Below are positions 34,203 through 43,421 of a stretch of DNA of 64,000 nt, piece by piece. The position numbers were made by a program, and so were the translations under genes. Every line of letters starts with the position of its first letter. Within the stretch, counting starts at the first letter, position 1. Under the pieces are notes generated by a model. The model had not been told where the DNA came from. It ran no database searches and saw only the letters and a list, made by a program, of their open reading frames with translations. This stretch comes from an uncultured Lacinutrix sp. (GTDB taxonomy: Bacteria; Bacteroidota; Bacteroidia; Flavobacteriales; Flavobacteriaceae), in the NCBI GenBank assembly GCA_937129145.1, contig CAKZMU010000009.1:206551-270550 (forward strand). The letters are read 5' to 3'.

Positions 34203-34697
34203 ATGGATTTAGTAACACCTGGTTTTGGACTTGTATTTTGGACAGGATTAACGTTTTTGTTTTTACTGTTGATTTTAAGGAAATTCGCTTGGAAACCTAT
34301 ATTAGGAGCTGTTAGTGATAGAGAAGACGGTATTAAAAAAGCGTTAGCATCTGCAGAAGATGCTCGTAAAGAAATGCAAAACCTTCAAGCTGATAATGAG
34401 CGAATCTTGAAAGAAGCTCGTGCTGAACGCGAAGGAATGCTTAAAGAGGCACGTGAAATCAAAAATAAAATGATTGACGATGCTAAAGAAGAAGCTAAAG
34501 AAGAAGCTAGTAAAATAGTTGCTCAAGCGCAAGCATCAATTGAAACAGAAAAGAAAGCTGCCATTGCTGAACTTAAATCGCAAGTAGCTAATTTATCTAT
34601 CGAGATTGCAGAAAAAGTAGTTCGTGACGAATTATCTAACAAAGACAAACAAGTAAAATTGGTGGAGTCTATGTTAGGTGAAGCAACTTTAAACTAA
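34203..34697 (+). CDS. atpF: ATP synthase F0 subunit b
   Basis: A 164-residue protein with one N-terminal membrane helix (about 8-26, F-G-L-V-F-W-T-G-L-T-F-L-F-L-L-L) and then a long charged coiled coil of A/E/K/R heptads, the peripheral stalk that holds F1. The length is typical. atpH follows after 5 bases. It is separated from atpE by a hairpin. Confidence 0.94.
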   Translation: MDLVTPGFGLVFWTGLTFLFLLLILRKFAWKPILGAVSDREDGIKKALASAEDARKEMQNLQADNERILKEARAEREGMLKEAREIKNKMIDDAKEEAKEEASKIVAQAQASIETEKKAAIAELKSQVANLSIEIAEKVVRDELSNKDKQVKLVESMLGEATLN

Positions 34698-34702
34698 TAT
34701 CT

Positions 34703-35233
34703 ATGAGTAGAGCAGCAATACGTTACGCAAAAGCAGTACTTAGTTTAGCAAGCGATAAAAACGCAGCAGATGTTGTAAATAACGACATGAAGCTAATTGC
34801 AACTACTATTGATGAGAACGTAGAATTAAGTCAGGTGCTTAAAAGTGCGGTTGTAAAATCGGGCGTAAAAAAAGCGGCTTTGACTCAAATTTTCCCAAAT
34901 ATTAATACTATTAGTTCTGGATTATTCAACATATTAATGTCTAATAAAAGAATTGACATTTTAGGAGATGTTGCATCAAAATACAGCGTGTTATTTGATG
35001 AGTTAAACGGAAAAGAAGTGGCACAAGTAACCACAGCTATTCCTATGACGAGTGATTTAGAAATAAAAGTACTAGCCAAAGTAAAAGAGCTTACAAGCAA
35101 AGCTGTAGAGCTAGAAAATATAGTAGATGAAAGTATTTTAGGTGGTTTCATTTTACGCGTTGGAGACAAGCAATACAATGCAAGTGTCTCTAACAAATTA
35201 AATAAGTTAAAAAGAGAATTTACATTAAACTAA
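34703..35233 (+). CDS. atpH: ATP synthase F1 subunit delta
   Basis: The 176-residue protein starts S-R-A-A-I-R-Y-A-K-A-V and has the C-terminal I-V-D-E-S-I-L-G-G-F-I-L-R-V-G-D motif of the delta/OSCP family. It joins the b stalk to the top of the alpha/beta hexamer. It lies between atpF and atpA; a 56-base gap with a tandem sequence repeat follows. Confidence 0.94.
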   Translation: MSRAAIRYAKAVLSLASDKNAADVVNNDMKLIATTIDENVELSQVLKSAVVKSGVKKAALTQIFPNINTISSGLFNILMSNKRIDILGDVASKYSVLFDELNGKEVAQVTTAIPMTSDLEIKVLAKVKELTSKAVELENIVDESILGGFILRVGDKQYNASVSNKLNKLKREFTLN

Positions 35234-35252
35234 TAAATGGTTAGAGTAGATG

Positions 35253-35285
35253 TCTAACATCTAATATCTAACGTCTAATATCTAA
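35253..35285 (+). repeat. 2.4-copy tandem 14-base repeat between atpH and atpA
   Basis: The sequence TCTAACATCTAATA is followed by TCTAACGTCTAATA and TCTAA; each unit is itself two near-identical 7-base halves (TCTAAYR/TCTAATA). It ends 4 bases before the atpA ATG. It may influence ribosome access for the alpha subunit, or simply be a slipped-strand repeat. Confidence 0.6.
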
Positions 35286-35289
35286 AAAG

Positions 35290-36870
35290 ATGGCAGAAGT
35301 AAAACCAGCTGAAGTATCAGCAATCTTAAAACAACAATTAGCAGGATTTGATGCTACAGCTTCACTAGATGAAGTAGGAACAGTATTAACTGTTGGTGAT
35401 GGTATTGTACGTGCTTATGGACTTTCAAACGCTCAATATGGTGAGTTAGTAGAGTTTGATGGAGGTCTTGAAGGTATTGTACTTAACCTTGAAGAAGACA
35501 ACGTAGGTATTGTATTATTAGGACACTCTAAAGCGGTTGCTGAAGGTTCTACAGTAAAGCGTACGGGTCGTATCGCATCTATTAATGTAGGTGAAGGTAT
35601 TGTTGGTCGTGTTGTTGATACATTAGGAAATCCAATTGACGGTAAAGGCCCTATCTCTGGAGAGACTTACCAAATGCCTTTAGAGCGTAAAGCTCCTGGT
35701 GTTATTTATCGTGAGCCAGTAACCGAGCCATTACAAACAGGTATTAAGTCTATTGATGCAATGATTCCTGTAGGTCGTGGACAACGTGAGCTAGTAATTG
35801 GTGATAGACAAACAGGTAAAACTACGGTTTGTATTGATACCATTTTAAATCAAAAAGAATTTTACGACGCAGGTGAGCCTGTATATTGTATCTATGTTGC
35901 TGTAGGTCAAAAAGCATCTACCGTGGCAAACATTGCTAAAGTACTAGAAGAAAAAGGAGCATTAGCTTATACAACGATTGTTGCTGCAAATGCATCAGAT
36001 CCTGCACCAATGCAAGTTTATGCACCTATGGCAGGAGCTGCAATTGGTGAGTATTTTAGAGATACTGGTCGTCCAGCTTTAATTATCTATGACGATTTAT
36101 CTAAACAAGCAGTTGCATATCGTGAGGTATCTTTATTATTACGTCGTCCACCAGGACGTGAGGCATATCCTGGAGATGTATTCTATTTACACTCTCGTTT
36201 ATTAGAGCGTTCTGCAAAAGTAATTAATGATGATGCTATTGCTAAAGAAATGAATGATTTACCAGATGCATTAAAGCCAATGGTAAAAGGAGGAGGTTCG
36301 TTAACAGCTTTACCAATAATTGAAACACAAGCAGGTGACGTTTCTGCATATATTCCAACCAACGTAATTTCGATTACAGATGGACAAATTTTCTTAGATG
36401 GAGATTTATTTAACTCTGGTGTACGTCCAGCAATTAACGTAGGTATCTCGGTATCTCGTGTTGGTGGTAATGCTCAGATTAAATCTATGAAAAAAGTATC
36501 TGGTACTTTAAAATTAGATCAAGCAGCCTTCCGTGAATTGGAAGCTTTTGCTAAGTTTGGTTCAGATTTAGATGCTGTTACTTTAAATGTAATTGAAAAA
36601 GGAAAACGTAACGTTGAAATTCTTAAACAAGCTGAAAACGATCCGTTTACTGTTGAAGATCAAATTGCAATTATTTACGCAGGATCTAAAAACTTATTAA
36701 AGGATGTTCCTGTAAATAAAGTAAAGGAATTTGAAAGAGATTTTATCGAATTCTTAAATGCAAAACATAGAGGGATTTTAGATACTTTAAAATCAGGAAA
36801 ATTAACTGATGAGGTTACAGATACATTATTAAATGTATGTAAAGATCTTTCAGCTAAGTATAGAGCATAA
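35290..36870 (+). CDS. atpA: ATP synthase F1 subunit alpha
   Basis: This 526-residue protein carries the nucleotide-binding [10 protein letters not shown]-loop near residue 172, the P-I-D-G-K-G motif, and the C-terminal signature region [14 protein letters not shown] with the arginine finger of the ATP synthase alpha/beta signature. It forms the regulatory half of the catalytic hexamer. Codon use is visibly more biased (GGT, CGT, TTA) than in neighbours, in keeping with high expression. Confidence 0.97.
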   Translation: MAEVKPAEVSAILKQQLAGFDATASLDEVGTVLTVGDGIVRAYGLSNAQYGELVEFDGGLEGIVLNLEEDNVGIVLLGHSKAVAEGSTVKRTGRIASINVGEGIVGRVVDTLGNPIDGKGPISGETYQMPLERKAPGVIYREPVTEPLQTGIKSIDAMIPVGRGQRELVIGDRQTGKTTVCIDTILNQKEFYDAGEPVYCIYVAVGQKASTVANIAKVLEEKGALAYTTIVAANASDPAPMQVYAPMAGAAIGEYFRDTGRPALIIYDDLSKQAVAYREVSLLLRRPPGREAYPGDVFYLHSRLLERSAKVINDDAIAKEMNDLPDALKPMVKGGGSLTALPIIETQAGDVSAYIPTNVISITDGQIFLDGDLFNSGVRPAINVGISVSRVGGNAQIKSMKKVSGTLKLDQAAFRELEAFAKFGSDLDAVTLNVIEKGKRNVEILKQAENDPFTVEDQIAIIYAGSKNLLKDVPVNKVKEFERDFIEFLNAKHRGILDTLKSGKLTDEVTDTLLNVCKDLSAKYRA

Positions 36871-36926
36871 TTATTAAACTAATGTCACTCTAAGAGTAAT
36901 CTAAGAGAGTCTTTATAAAATAAAGA

Positions 36927-37787
36927 ATGGCAAATTTAAAAGAAATACGTAACAGAATTTCATCGGTATCTTCAACGATGCAGATTACGAGTGCTATGAA
37001 AATGGTATCGGCTGCAAAGTTAAAGAAGGCGCAAGATGCTATTACTGCAATGCGACCTTACGCTAATAAGTTAACTGAGCTTTTACAAAATCTTAGTGCA
37101 ACTTTAGATGCAGATTCAGGAAGTAAATTTTCTACGCAACGTGAAATAAAGAATGTATTAATCGTTCCTATTACTTCAAACAGGGGTTTATGTGGAGCAT
37201 TTAACTCAAACATTATTAAGCAAACTCAAAACTTAATTGCTAATGTTTATGCTGACAAGAATGTGTCTGTTGTTGCAATAGGAAAAAAATCGAATGATGC
37301 GTTTTCTAAACAAAATATTGTTATTGCAAACAAAAGTGAGGTTTTTGATGATTTAACTTTTGATAATGTTGCAGAAATAGCTGAATTATTAATGGATAAA
37401 TTTGTTGAGGGAGAATTTGATAAAATTGAAATCGTTTATAACAAATTTAAAAATGCAGCAACTCAAATTGTAATGACTGAACAGTTCTTACCAATTGTTC
37501 CAATGGAAGGAAATTCAAACAGTAATCAAGATTACATTTTTGAGCCTTCAAAAGCTGAAATTGTTGAAACGCTAATTCCAAAATCATTAAAAACTCAGTT
37601 ATACAAATCTATTAGAGATAGTTTTGCAAGTGAACATGGAGCGCGTATGACAGCAATGCATAAAGCGACAGACAACGCTACAGAATTAAGAGACCAGTTG
37701 AAATTAACATACAACAAAGCACGTCAAGCAGCTATTACTAACGAAATTTTAGAAATTGTTGGTGGTGCCGAAGCTTTAAATAATTAA
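36927..37787 (+). CDS. atpG: ATP synthase F1 subunit gamma
   Basis: A 286-residue central-stalk subunit: N-terminal helix R-I-S-S-V-S-S-T-M-Q-I-T-S-A-M-K-M-V-S-A-A-K-L, the T-S-N-R-G-L-C-G-A-F-N middle motif, and the C-terminal R-M-T-A-M-H-K-A-T-D-N-A helix that turns inside the hexamer. It is the last gene of this cluster and is followed by a palindromic repeat and a strong terminator. The partner genes atpD and atpC are elsewhere in the genome. Confidence 0.96.
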   Translation: MANLKEIRNRISSVSSTMQITSAMKMVSAAKLKKAQDAITAMRPYANKLTELLQNLSATLDADSGSKFSTQREIKNVLIVPITSNRGLCGAFNSNIIKQTQNLIANVYADKNVSVVAIGKKSNDAFSKQNIVIANKSEVFDDLTFDNVAEIAELLMDKFVEGEFDKIEIVYNKFKNAATQIVMTEQFLPIVPMEGNSNSNQDYIFEPSKAEIVETLIPKSLKTQLYKSIRDSFASEHGARMTAMHKATDNATELRDQLKLTYNKARQAAITNEILEIVGGAEALNN

Positions 37788-37795
37788 TACGCGTC

Positions 37796-37816
37796 ATGCT
37801 GAACTTGTTTCAGCAT
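37796..37816 (+). repeat. dispersed palindromic element downstream of atpG
   Basis: ATGCTGAA, a 5-base loop, then TTCAGCAT. The longer context (GTCATGCTGAACTTGTTTCA) is a sequence I recognise from many Bacteroidota intergenic regions. It sits just before the atpG terminator. Confidence 0.6.
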
Positions 37817-37834
37817 CGCATTATAATAATTATT

Positions 37835-37865
37835 AAGCCTTACTAAAATAGTAAGGCTTTTTTTA
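37835..37865 (+). terminator. rho-independent terminator of the atp operon
   Basis: AAGCCTTACTA, a 3-base loop, TAGTAAGGCTT (an 11-bp perfect stem), followed by a T-run to 37865. It ends transcription after atpG. Confidence 0.85.
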
Positions 37866-37911
37866 TGGCATAGCTCTTGATTTAGTATCTTTATATTAAA
37901 TAGTAAAGAAA

Positions 37912-38424
37912 ATGAATACCCTTAAGCGTATATTTAACCTATTAATAATAACCGTTATTATGTCTAGTTTCTCACAATGCTCAAGTGCGCAAAAGCTTCA
38001 AAAAGAAGCACCAACAGAATTTGGAAACATATACTGTAAACAATGGGTTTCTGGCATGGTTGATGGACCTTCAGGTATGAATATTTTCATTGAAATAAAA
38101 GATTCAGAATTTCAACCAGACAGTGTGTATTTTAGAGGAAAAGAAACAAAACTAATTAAAGACTCACAAAAAGAAAACGTTTACGTTGGGCATTTTGTTT
38201 CAAAATCAAAGCAACCACAAGACATTATAATGAGCAGTGACTCAAAGCAAGAATATGGTAATAAGATGCCAGAAAAGCCTATAAAAATCCCATTCGATTT
38301 AGCACATAATGAGTGTATTATTAGTTATGTTGAGGGTGGAAAAACCAAGTATTATAAGCTTACTAATGTCGCCGAAATACAAATGGTAGAAGCTCCAATG
38401 TCGCCAGCGTCTAATAATAAGTAA
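37912..38424 (+). CDS. secreted or lipid-anchored protein of unknown function
   Basis: The 170-residue protein has a signal peptide with core L-I-I-T-V-I-M-S-S-F. Either S-Q-C (C23) serves as a weak lipobox or cleavage occurs after S-S-A near 26. The mature part is a small beta-rich domain with two cysteines (about 42 and 138) that could form a disulphide. I recognise no family. It lies alone between the atp terminator and a flippase gene. Confidence 0.65.
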   Translation: MNTLKRIFNLLIITVIMSSFSQCSSAQKLQKEAPTEFGNIYCKQWVSGMVDGPSGMNIFIEIKDSEFQPDSVYFRGKETKLIKDSQKENVYVGHFVSKSKQPQDIIMSSDSKQEYGNKMPEKPIKIPFDLAHNECIISYVEGGKTKYYKLTNVAEIQMVEAPMSPASNNK

Positions 38425-38478
38425 TGTTGCAAAACGTTTACTAATAACGTACTTTTAAGCACGTTAAAACTTAACTTT

Positions 38479-39948
38479 TTGAGCGCATTCCAAAAACTTT
38501 TTAAGCAAACATTTATTTATGGGTTAGCAACGGTGTTGCCTAGAATGTTGAGCTTTTTATTAGTGCCTCTTTATACTACCGAAGGCGTCCTTTCTTCAGT
38601 TGCTGAATATGGAAAAGTTTCAGTAATATTCTCATATTTTGTGTTGTTTAATGTGGTTTTGGCTTATGGTATGGAAACAGCATTTTTTAGATTCTTTAAC
38701 AAAGAAGAAGATAAAAATCAAGTTGTTGGCACCTCTACCATTTCGTTAATAATATCCTCTTTAGGCTTTTTTGCGCTTGCATTGTTTTTTCAAAATCAAA
38801 TTGCCTCGTTTATAGACATTGATGTTAAGTACATTAACCTTGTCATTTGGATTTTACTTTTGGATGCATTGGTCATTATCCCATTTGCATGGTTAAGAGC
38901 TAATGAAAAACCTAAACGCTATGCCATTATTAAAATACTTAACGTAGCAATTAACCTTGGATTAAATTTATTCTTCCTATTGGCCTTAAAAGATTTAGCG
39001 TCAAACAATTCAATGTTTGATAGCATTTATATACCAAATTTTGAAGTCAGTTATATTTTCATAGCCAATCTTATTGCGAGTGCAGTAACACTATTATTAA
39101 TGTTACCATTTTACAGTAAAATTAAGTTCGTGTTTAATTCGCGGTTATGGAAAACTATGTTTCGTTATGCATTTCCAGTACTTATAGCAGGAGTTGCATT
39201 TTCTATAAATGAAACATTCGATAGAATATTACTTAAAGAATTACTGCCTGCAGATATTGCCGAAACAGATATTGGTATGTACTCGGCATGTTATAAAATT
39301 GCGGTATTTATGACGCTGTTTGCAACAGCATATAGACTTGGTATTGAACCATATTTTTTCAGTCATTCTAAAAGCGAAAATCCGCAAAAAAATTATGCGA
39401 AAATTTTAGAACTTTTTGTAGCATTTGGTTCTGTAATATTGCTTTTTGTTGTTGTGTTTGCAGATGTTCTAAAACCATATATTGTAAGGAGTGAAGCCTA
39501 TTGGGAAGCTATGTGGATTGTGCCAATAATCCTATTGGCTAATTTCTGTTTAGGGATTTATCATAACTTATCGGTTTGGTATAAAATTACCGACAGAACT
39601 AAATTTGGTGCTTATATTTCAATTTTTGGTGCCATAATTACTTTAGCGATAAACATACTGTTCATAAAAGAGTATAGTTATAAAGCATCAGCAATTGCCA
39701 CATTGGTTGCTTATAGTATTATGATGTTATTATCGTATTACTTTGGGAGAAAGTATTATCCAATTCCATATAACTTAAAGAAAATAGGTTTGTATTTGTT
39801 TGTATCTATCCTGTTTTCAATACTTTCATTTTATAAATTTAGAGAAAACTACGCCGTAGGAATACCACTATTATTAGTATTTTTAGGGATGATATATGTT
39901 TTGGAAAAAAATCAAATTAATCAATTACTTAAAAGAAGGGTTGAGTAA
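38479..39948 (+). CDS. polysaccharide/lipid flippase-like membrane protein (MOP superfamily)
   Basis: The 489-residue protein has about 14 helices. The start F-K-Q-T-F-I-Y-G-L-A-T-V-L-P-R-M-L-S-F-L-L-V-P-L-Y-T, and Y-G-M-E-T-A-F-F-R-F-F-N-K, define the Bacteroidota lipopolysaccharide-biosynthesis flippase type. It is unlikely to belong to the 768-19112 locus, as it sits in a housekeeping region beside dut; it may flip another lipid-linked precursor. The start is TTG 38479, which keeps the conserved first helix. DUF6090 follows 2 bases later. Confidence 0.82.
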   Translation: MSAFQKLFKQTFIYGLATVLPRMLSFLLVPLYTTEGVLSSVAEYGKVSVIFSYFVLFNVVLAYGMETAFFRFFNKEEDKNQVVGTSTISLIISSLGFFALALFFQNQIASFIDIDVKYINLVIWILLLDALVIIPFAWLRANEKPKRYAIIKILNVAINLGLNLFFLLALKDLASNNSMFDSIYIPNFEVSYIFIANLIASAVTLLLMLPFYSKIKFVFNSRLWKTMFRYAFPVLIAGVAFSINETFDRILLKELLPADIAETDIGMYSACYKIAVFMTLFATAYRLGIEPYFFSHSKSENPQKNYAKILELFVAFGSVILLFVVVFADVLKPYIVRSEAYWEAMWIVPIILLANFCLGIYHNLSVWYKITDRTKFGAYISIFGAIITLAINILFIKEYSYKASAIATLVAYSIMMLLSYYFGRKYYPIPYNLKKIGLYLFVSILFSILSFYKFRENYAVGIPLLLVFLGMIYVLEKNQINQLLKRRVE

Positions 39949-39950
39949 AT

Positions 39951-40706
39951 ATGTTTAAGTTCTTCAGAAATATTAGACGTAATCTTATGGAAACAGGAAA
40001 AACCTCTAAATACCTAAAATACGCTATTGGCGAAATTGTTTTAGTAATGATTGGTATTCTATTGGCATTGCAGGTCAATACTTGGAATACCAACCGTGAG
40101 CTAAAAAAAGAAGAACTTAACGTAATGAAAAGCCTTCATCAAGAGTTTTTTGAAAACCTAAATAGATTTGACCCTGTTTATAAGTTTCATTTAAATCGAA
40201 AAAAAACGATTGAAACGTTAATGTTATCTAAACTGACCGAATTATCTTTAGATAGCTTAAAGAATTTAAATCGAGTTGTTGGGAATAACTATACGTTTGA
40301 CCCATTTCAAGGTATCTATAATTCAATCATTAATTCGGGTAAAATTGAGTTAATTTCTAATGATACATTAAAGATTAAAATATCAAAATTTCAAGATTTA
40401 TTAAATGATTATAAGGAAGAGGAAACTAGTACAATGGTATTTGTTCAGAACAATCTTTACCCTTATGAATTAGATGACTTGAAAATGAGTTTTAATATAG
40501 CTCATCAAATAAAAGAAAGTACAGCACAAGAAAAAGCCGAACTTAAACAAAGTCTTATTAAACTTATGCAATCTGACAAGTTTGAAAATTTAATGGTTTT
40601 TGTTTATGGCCATATGACTGATATTTTTACTGAAGGTCCAATACTAAGAGAAGAAATGGTATCCATAATTAATGTATTAGAATCAGAAATTGAAACACAT
40701 AATTAG
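39951..40706 (+). CDS. DUF6090-family membrane protein
   Basis: A 251-residue protein with a basic cytoplasmic start (F-F-R-N-I-R-R-N-L-M), one helix at about 24-42 in the signature Y-A-I-G-E-I-V-L-V-M-I-G-I-L-L-A-L-Q-V-N-T-W-N, and an extracytoplasmic helical domain with an acidic/basic coiled character. The signature is the DUF6090 family, abundant in flavobacteria, often in several copies, and of unknown function. It is co-directional with the flippase gene and followed by two palindromic repeats. Confidence 0.82.
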   Translation: MFKFFRNIRRNLMETGKTSKYLKYAIGEIVLVMIGILLALQVNTWNTNRELKKEELNVMKSLHQEFFENLNRFDPVYKFHLNRKKTIETLMLSKLTELSLDSLKNLNRVVGNNYTFDPFQGIYNSIINSGKIELISNDTLKIKISKFQDLLNDYKEEETSTMVFVQNNLYPYELDDLKMSFNIAHQIKESTAQEKAELKQSLIKLMQSDKFENLMVFVYGHMTDIFTEGPILREEMVSIINVLESEIETHN

Positions 40707-40712
40707 TTTGTC

Positions 40713-40732
40713 ATTCCTGCGAAGGCAGGAAT
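40713..40732 (+). repeat. 20-base palindromic element, copy 1
   Basis: ATTCCTGCGAAGGCAGGAAT: an 8-bp perfect stem with a GAAG tetraloop. An identical copy is at 47656-47675, an inverted near-identical copy at 48190-48209, and an expanded form at 49188-49229. It lies in the gap between DUF6090 and dut. Confidence 0.75.
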
Positions 40733-40765
40733 CCACATAAGAAATAGAAGTATAATTTAAAAGAT

Positions 40766-40783
40766 TACCGCTTTCGCGGAAAG
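40766..40783 (+). repeat. TTTC-loop hairpin in the dut leader
   Basis: TACCGC-TTTC-GCGGAAA: the core CCGC/GCGG stem closes a TTTC loop, ending 5 bases before the dut ATG. The reverse strand reads TTTCCGC-GAAA-GCGGTA. A second copy with a compensatory pair change is at 45443-45460 in another gene's leader. Confidence 0.6.
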
Positions 40784-40788
40784 TAAAT

Positions 40789-41223
40789 ATGAAAATAAAA
40801 ATAATAAACAAATCAAGACACGATTTACCGCATTATGAAACTATTGCTTCGGCAGGAATGGATTTACGAGCCAGCTTAACAGAATCGAGAGTATTAAAAC
40901 CTTTAGAACGAACTATTGTTGGTACAGGCTTGTTTATTGAGTTACCAGTGGGTATTGAAGCTCAAGTGCGTCCACGAAGTGGTCTTGCAGCAAAAAAAGG
41001 AATAACTGTGTTAAACGCTCCAGGAACCATTGACGCAGATTATAGAGGCGAAATTGGCGTGATTCTTGTTAACCTTTCCAATGAAGAGTTTACCATAAAT
41101 AATGGTGAACGTATTGCACAATTAGTGATTGCAAAACATGAACGTGCAGAATGGGATGAAGTTGAAACACTTTCAGAGACCGAAAGAGGCGAAGGAGGTT
41201 TTGGTAGCACAGGAACAAAATAA
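40789..41223 (+). CDS. dut: dUTP diphosphatase
   Basis: A trimeric dUTPase of 144 residues with all five family motifs: [27 protein letters not shown] with the catalytic Asp, G-E-R-I-A-Q-L-V-I, and the glycine-rich C-terminal [10 protein letters not shown]. It hydrolyses dUTP to dUMP, keeping uracil out of DNA. It heads a run dut-TPR-DUF4292-envC. A repeat hairpin lies directly before the start codon. Confidence 0.97.
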   Translation: MKIKIINKSRHDLPHYETIASAGMDLRASLTESRVLKPLERTIVGTGLFIELPVGIEAQVRPRSGLAAKKGITVLNAPGTIDADYRGEIGVILVNLSNEEFTINNGERIAQLVIAKHERAEWDEVETLSETERGEGGFGSTGTK

Positions 41224-41289
41224 TGTGTTAAAAAGAGCATAAACACACTCTAAAAAGCCTATAAAATATGTAATTTAGAGGCAGATATA

Positions 41290-42651
41290 ATGAAGCTGAA
41301 AACCCAAATACTATTCTTGATTCTTGGAATTATTTTTATTCCACAAACGCTGTTTGCCCAAGTCGATTTTAACAAAACTCCAGATGATGACTTAGGAAAT
41401 TTTGAAGATAAGTTTCAAGAATACTTCTACGAAGCCTTAAAACAAAAAGGCATTGAAAACTACGACAGAGCCATTAAATCCCTTCAAAAATGCTTAGAGT
41501 TAGACGATTCTAAAGCTGTTATTTATTTTGAATTAGGTAAAAACTATACAAAACTTAAAAACTTTGGAGCTGCCGAAGATGCTTTAAAAAAAGCCATTGA
41601 TAAAGCACCAGAAAACGAATGGTTTCTAGATGCACTTTACGATGTGTATTACCAAAAAGACGATTTTAATAAAGCACTTAAAACCGTTAAGAAACTAGTG
41701 AAATTTCATCCAGACTATAAAGAAGACTTAGTATCTCTATACATTAAAAACAAAAAATATAAAGATGCGTTAAAAACACTGGACGAACTCGATAAGGATT
41801 ATGGTGTTTCCGAACGACGCGATTTTATGCGAAATCAAATTTACAATGCTACAGGAGGCGATAAGGAACGTATTGAAAACCTTGAAGAGCGTGTAGCAAA
41901 CAACCCGGATAACGAGGCTCTTTATTTACGATTAATTTATAGATATAGTGAATTAGGCGAAAAAGACAAAGCGTTTAATACCGCAAAAGAACTTCTAAAA
42001 AGAAACCCGAATTCTCACGTAGTACACTTAGCGCTATATAAGTTTTATTTGAGCGATAATATGGCAAAAGAGGCCATTAACTCAATGAAAATCATACTTA
42101 CAAGTACTAAAATAAAACCTGATGCTAAAACTAAAGTGCTAAACGATTTTGTAGCATTTGTTAAAAGCAACCCTGAATATGAAAATGACTTATTGGAAGT
42201 TACGACCATGGTATCTGATGATAATAACGGAAAATCCAACGTCGAGTTAGCACAATACTATTTGCAACAAGGAAACAAAGAGATGGCTTTAAAGCATTAT
42301 GAAATGGTTTTAAATAAAGATTCGGAAAACTTTGAAGTCGTAAAAAATGTGATTCTACTCTATATAGATAGCAAACAATACCAAAAAGTAGTTGATTTAG
42401 CAACAACAGCTTTAGATGTATTTCCATCGCAACCCATAATTTATTTAGCAAATGGTGTAGCATTTAATCATTTAAATCGTCCTAAAGATGCGATAGAGAC
42501 CTTAGAAACAGGAGTAGATTATGTGATTGATAATCCACAAATGGAAAAAGATTTTTATAAGCAACTTAGTACTGCTTATAGAATGACCAATAATATTACT
42601 AAAGCTAATACGTTTTCTAAGAAGGCAGAAAGTATTTTAATAAAACAATGA
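41290..42651 (+). CDS. periplasmic tetratricopeptide-repeat protein
   Basis: The 453-residue protein has a signal peptide (core I-L-F-L-I-L-G-I-I-F-I, cut after F-A-Q at about residue 24) followed by TPR units through to the C-terminus: A-I-K-S-L-Q-K-C-L-E-L, A-E-D-A-L-K-K-A-I-D-K-A, A-L-K-H-Y-E-M-V-L and similar. It is a scaffold with no enzyme motif. It overlaps the DUF4292 lipoprotein gene by 4 bases, so it probably works with it and EnvC on the envelope. Confidence 0.85.
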   Translation: MKLKTQILFLILGIIFIPQTLFAQVDFNKTPDDDLGNFEDKFQEYFYEALKQKGIENYDRAIKSLQKCLELDDSKAVIYFELGKNYTKLKNFGAAEDALKKAIDKAPENEWFLDALYDVYYQKDDFNKALKTVKKLVKFHPDYKEDLVSLYIKNKKYKDALKTLDELDKDYGVSERRDFMRNQIYNATGGDKERIENLEERVANNPDNEALYLRLIYRYSELGEKDKAFNTAKELLKRNPNSHVVHLALYKFYLSDNMAKEAINSMKIILTSTKIKPDAKTKVLNDFVAFVKSNPEYENDLLEVTTMVSDDNNGKSNVELAQYYLQQGNKEMALKHYEMVLNKDSENFEVVKNVILLYIDSKQYQKVVDLATTALDVFPSQPIIYLANGVAFNHLNRPKDAIETLETGVDYVIDNPQMEKDFYKQLSTAYRMTNNITKANTFSKKAESILIKQ

Positions 42652-43421
42652 GAAAATTAGGCTACATAATATTAACAATAGCAGTTTTAGTGAACTTTGG
42701 CTGTAAGTCAACCAAGAGTATTGTTTCTAAAGGTGAATTGGACAAAAGCCTATCATCTAGACAATTAATAAAAGAGCATACTAAAACATTTGCAGATTTT
42801 AAAACGTTGCAATCACGTGTTAAAATTGATTATCAGCAAGGTGATATGGAGCAATCACACAGCGTTAACCTTAGAATAGAAAAAGATAAAACCATTTGGT
42901 TAAGTGCAACGTTAGGAATTGTTCGCGTAAAAATAACACCAACCAAAGTGAGTTTTTATAACAAATTGGATAACACATATTTTGATGGAGATTTTTCCTT
43001 GATTAGTGACCTTTTAGGAACCGAATTAAATTTTAATAAAGTGCAAAGCTTGTTGCTTGGTGAGGCGCTTTTTGATTTAACTTCAAATAATTACAAAGCA
43101 GATGTTCATGAAAAATCGTATTTGCTACAACCAAAAAGACAGAGTGAGTTGCTAGAGATTCTATTGCTCTTAAATCCGTCACATTTTAAAATGGATTCGC
43201 AGCAAATTTCTCAAACTCTAGAGCAAAGAATGTTGCAAATAGATTATAAAGACTATCAAGAGGTAGATAAACAAATATTACCAAAGAATGTAAATATTAT
43301 AGCTGTAGAAGCGAATCTTGAAACCCAAATTAATATGGAGTTTAGGTCGGTTTCGTTAGATGGTGATTTAAGATTTCCTTTTCGTATTCCAACAGGATTC
43401 AAAGAAATTGTTGTTAAATGA
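42648..43421 (+). CDS. DUF4292-family lipoprotein
   Basis: A 257-residue protein with a lipoprotein signal (V-L-V-N-F-G-C, C19). The body is a beta-rich sheet typical of the DUF4292 family, which resembles LolA/LolB-type lipid-binding folds: T-I-W-L-S-A-T-L-G-I-V-R-V-K-I-T and Y-F-D-G-D-F are family features. It may bind lipid or lipoprotein at the outer membrane. Overlaps of 4 bases on both sides couple it to the TPR and EnvC genes. Confidence 0.82.
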   Translation: MRKLGYIILTIAVLVNFGCKSTKSIVSKGELDKSLSSRQLIKEHTKTFADFKTLQSRVKIDYQQGDMEQSHSVNLRIEKDKTIWLSATLGIVRVKITPTKVSFYNKLDNTYFDGDFSLISDLLGTELNFNKVQSLLLGEALFDLTSNNYKADVHEKSYLLQPKRQSELLEILLLLNPSHFKMDSQQISQTLEQRMLQIDYKDYQEVDKQILPKNVNIIAVEANLETQINMEFRSVSLDGDLRFPFRIPTGFKEIVVK

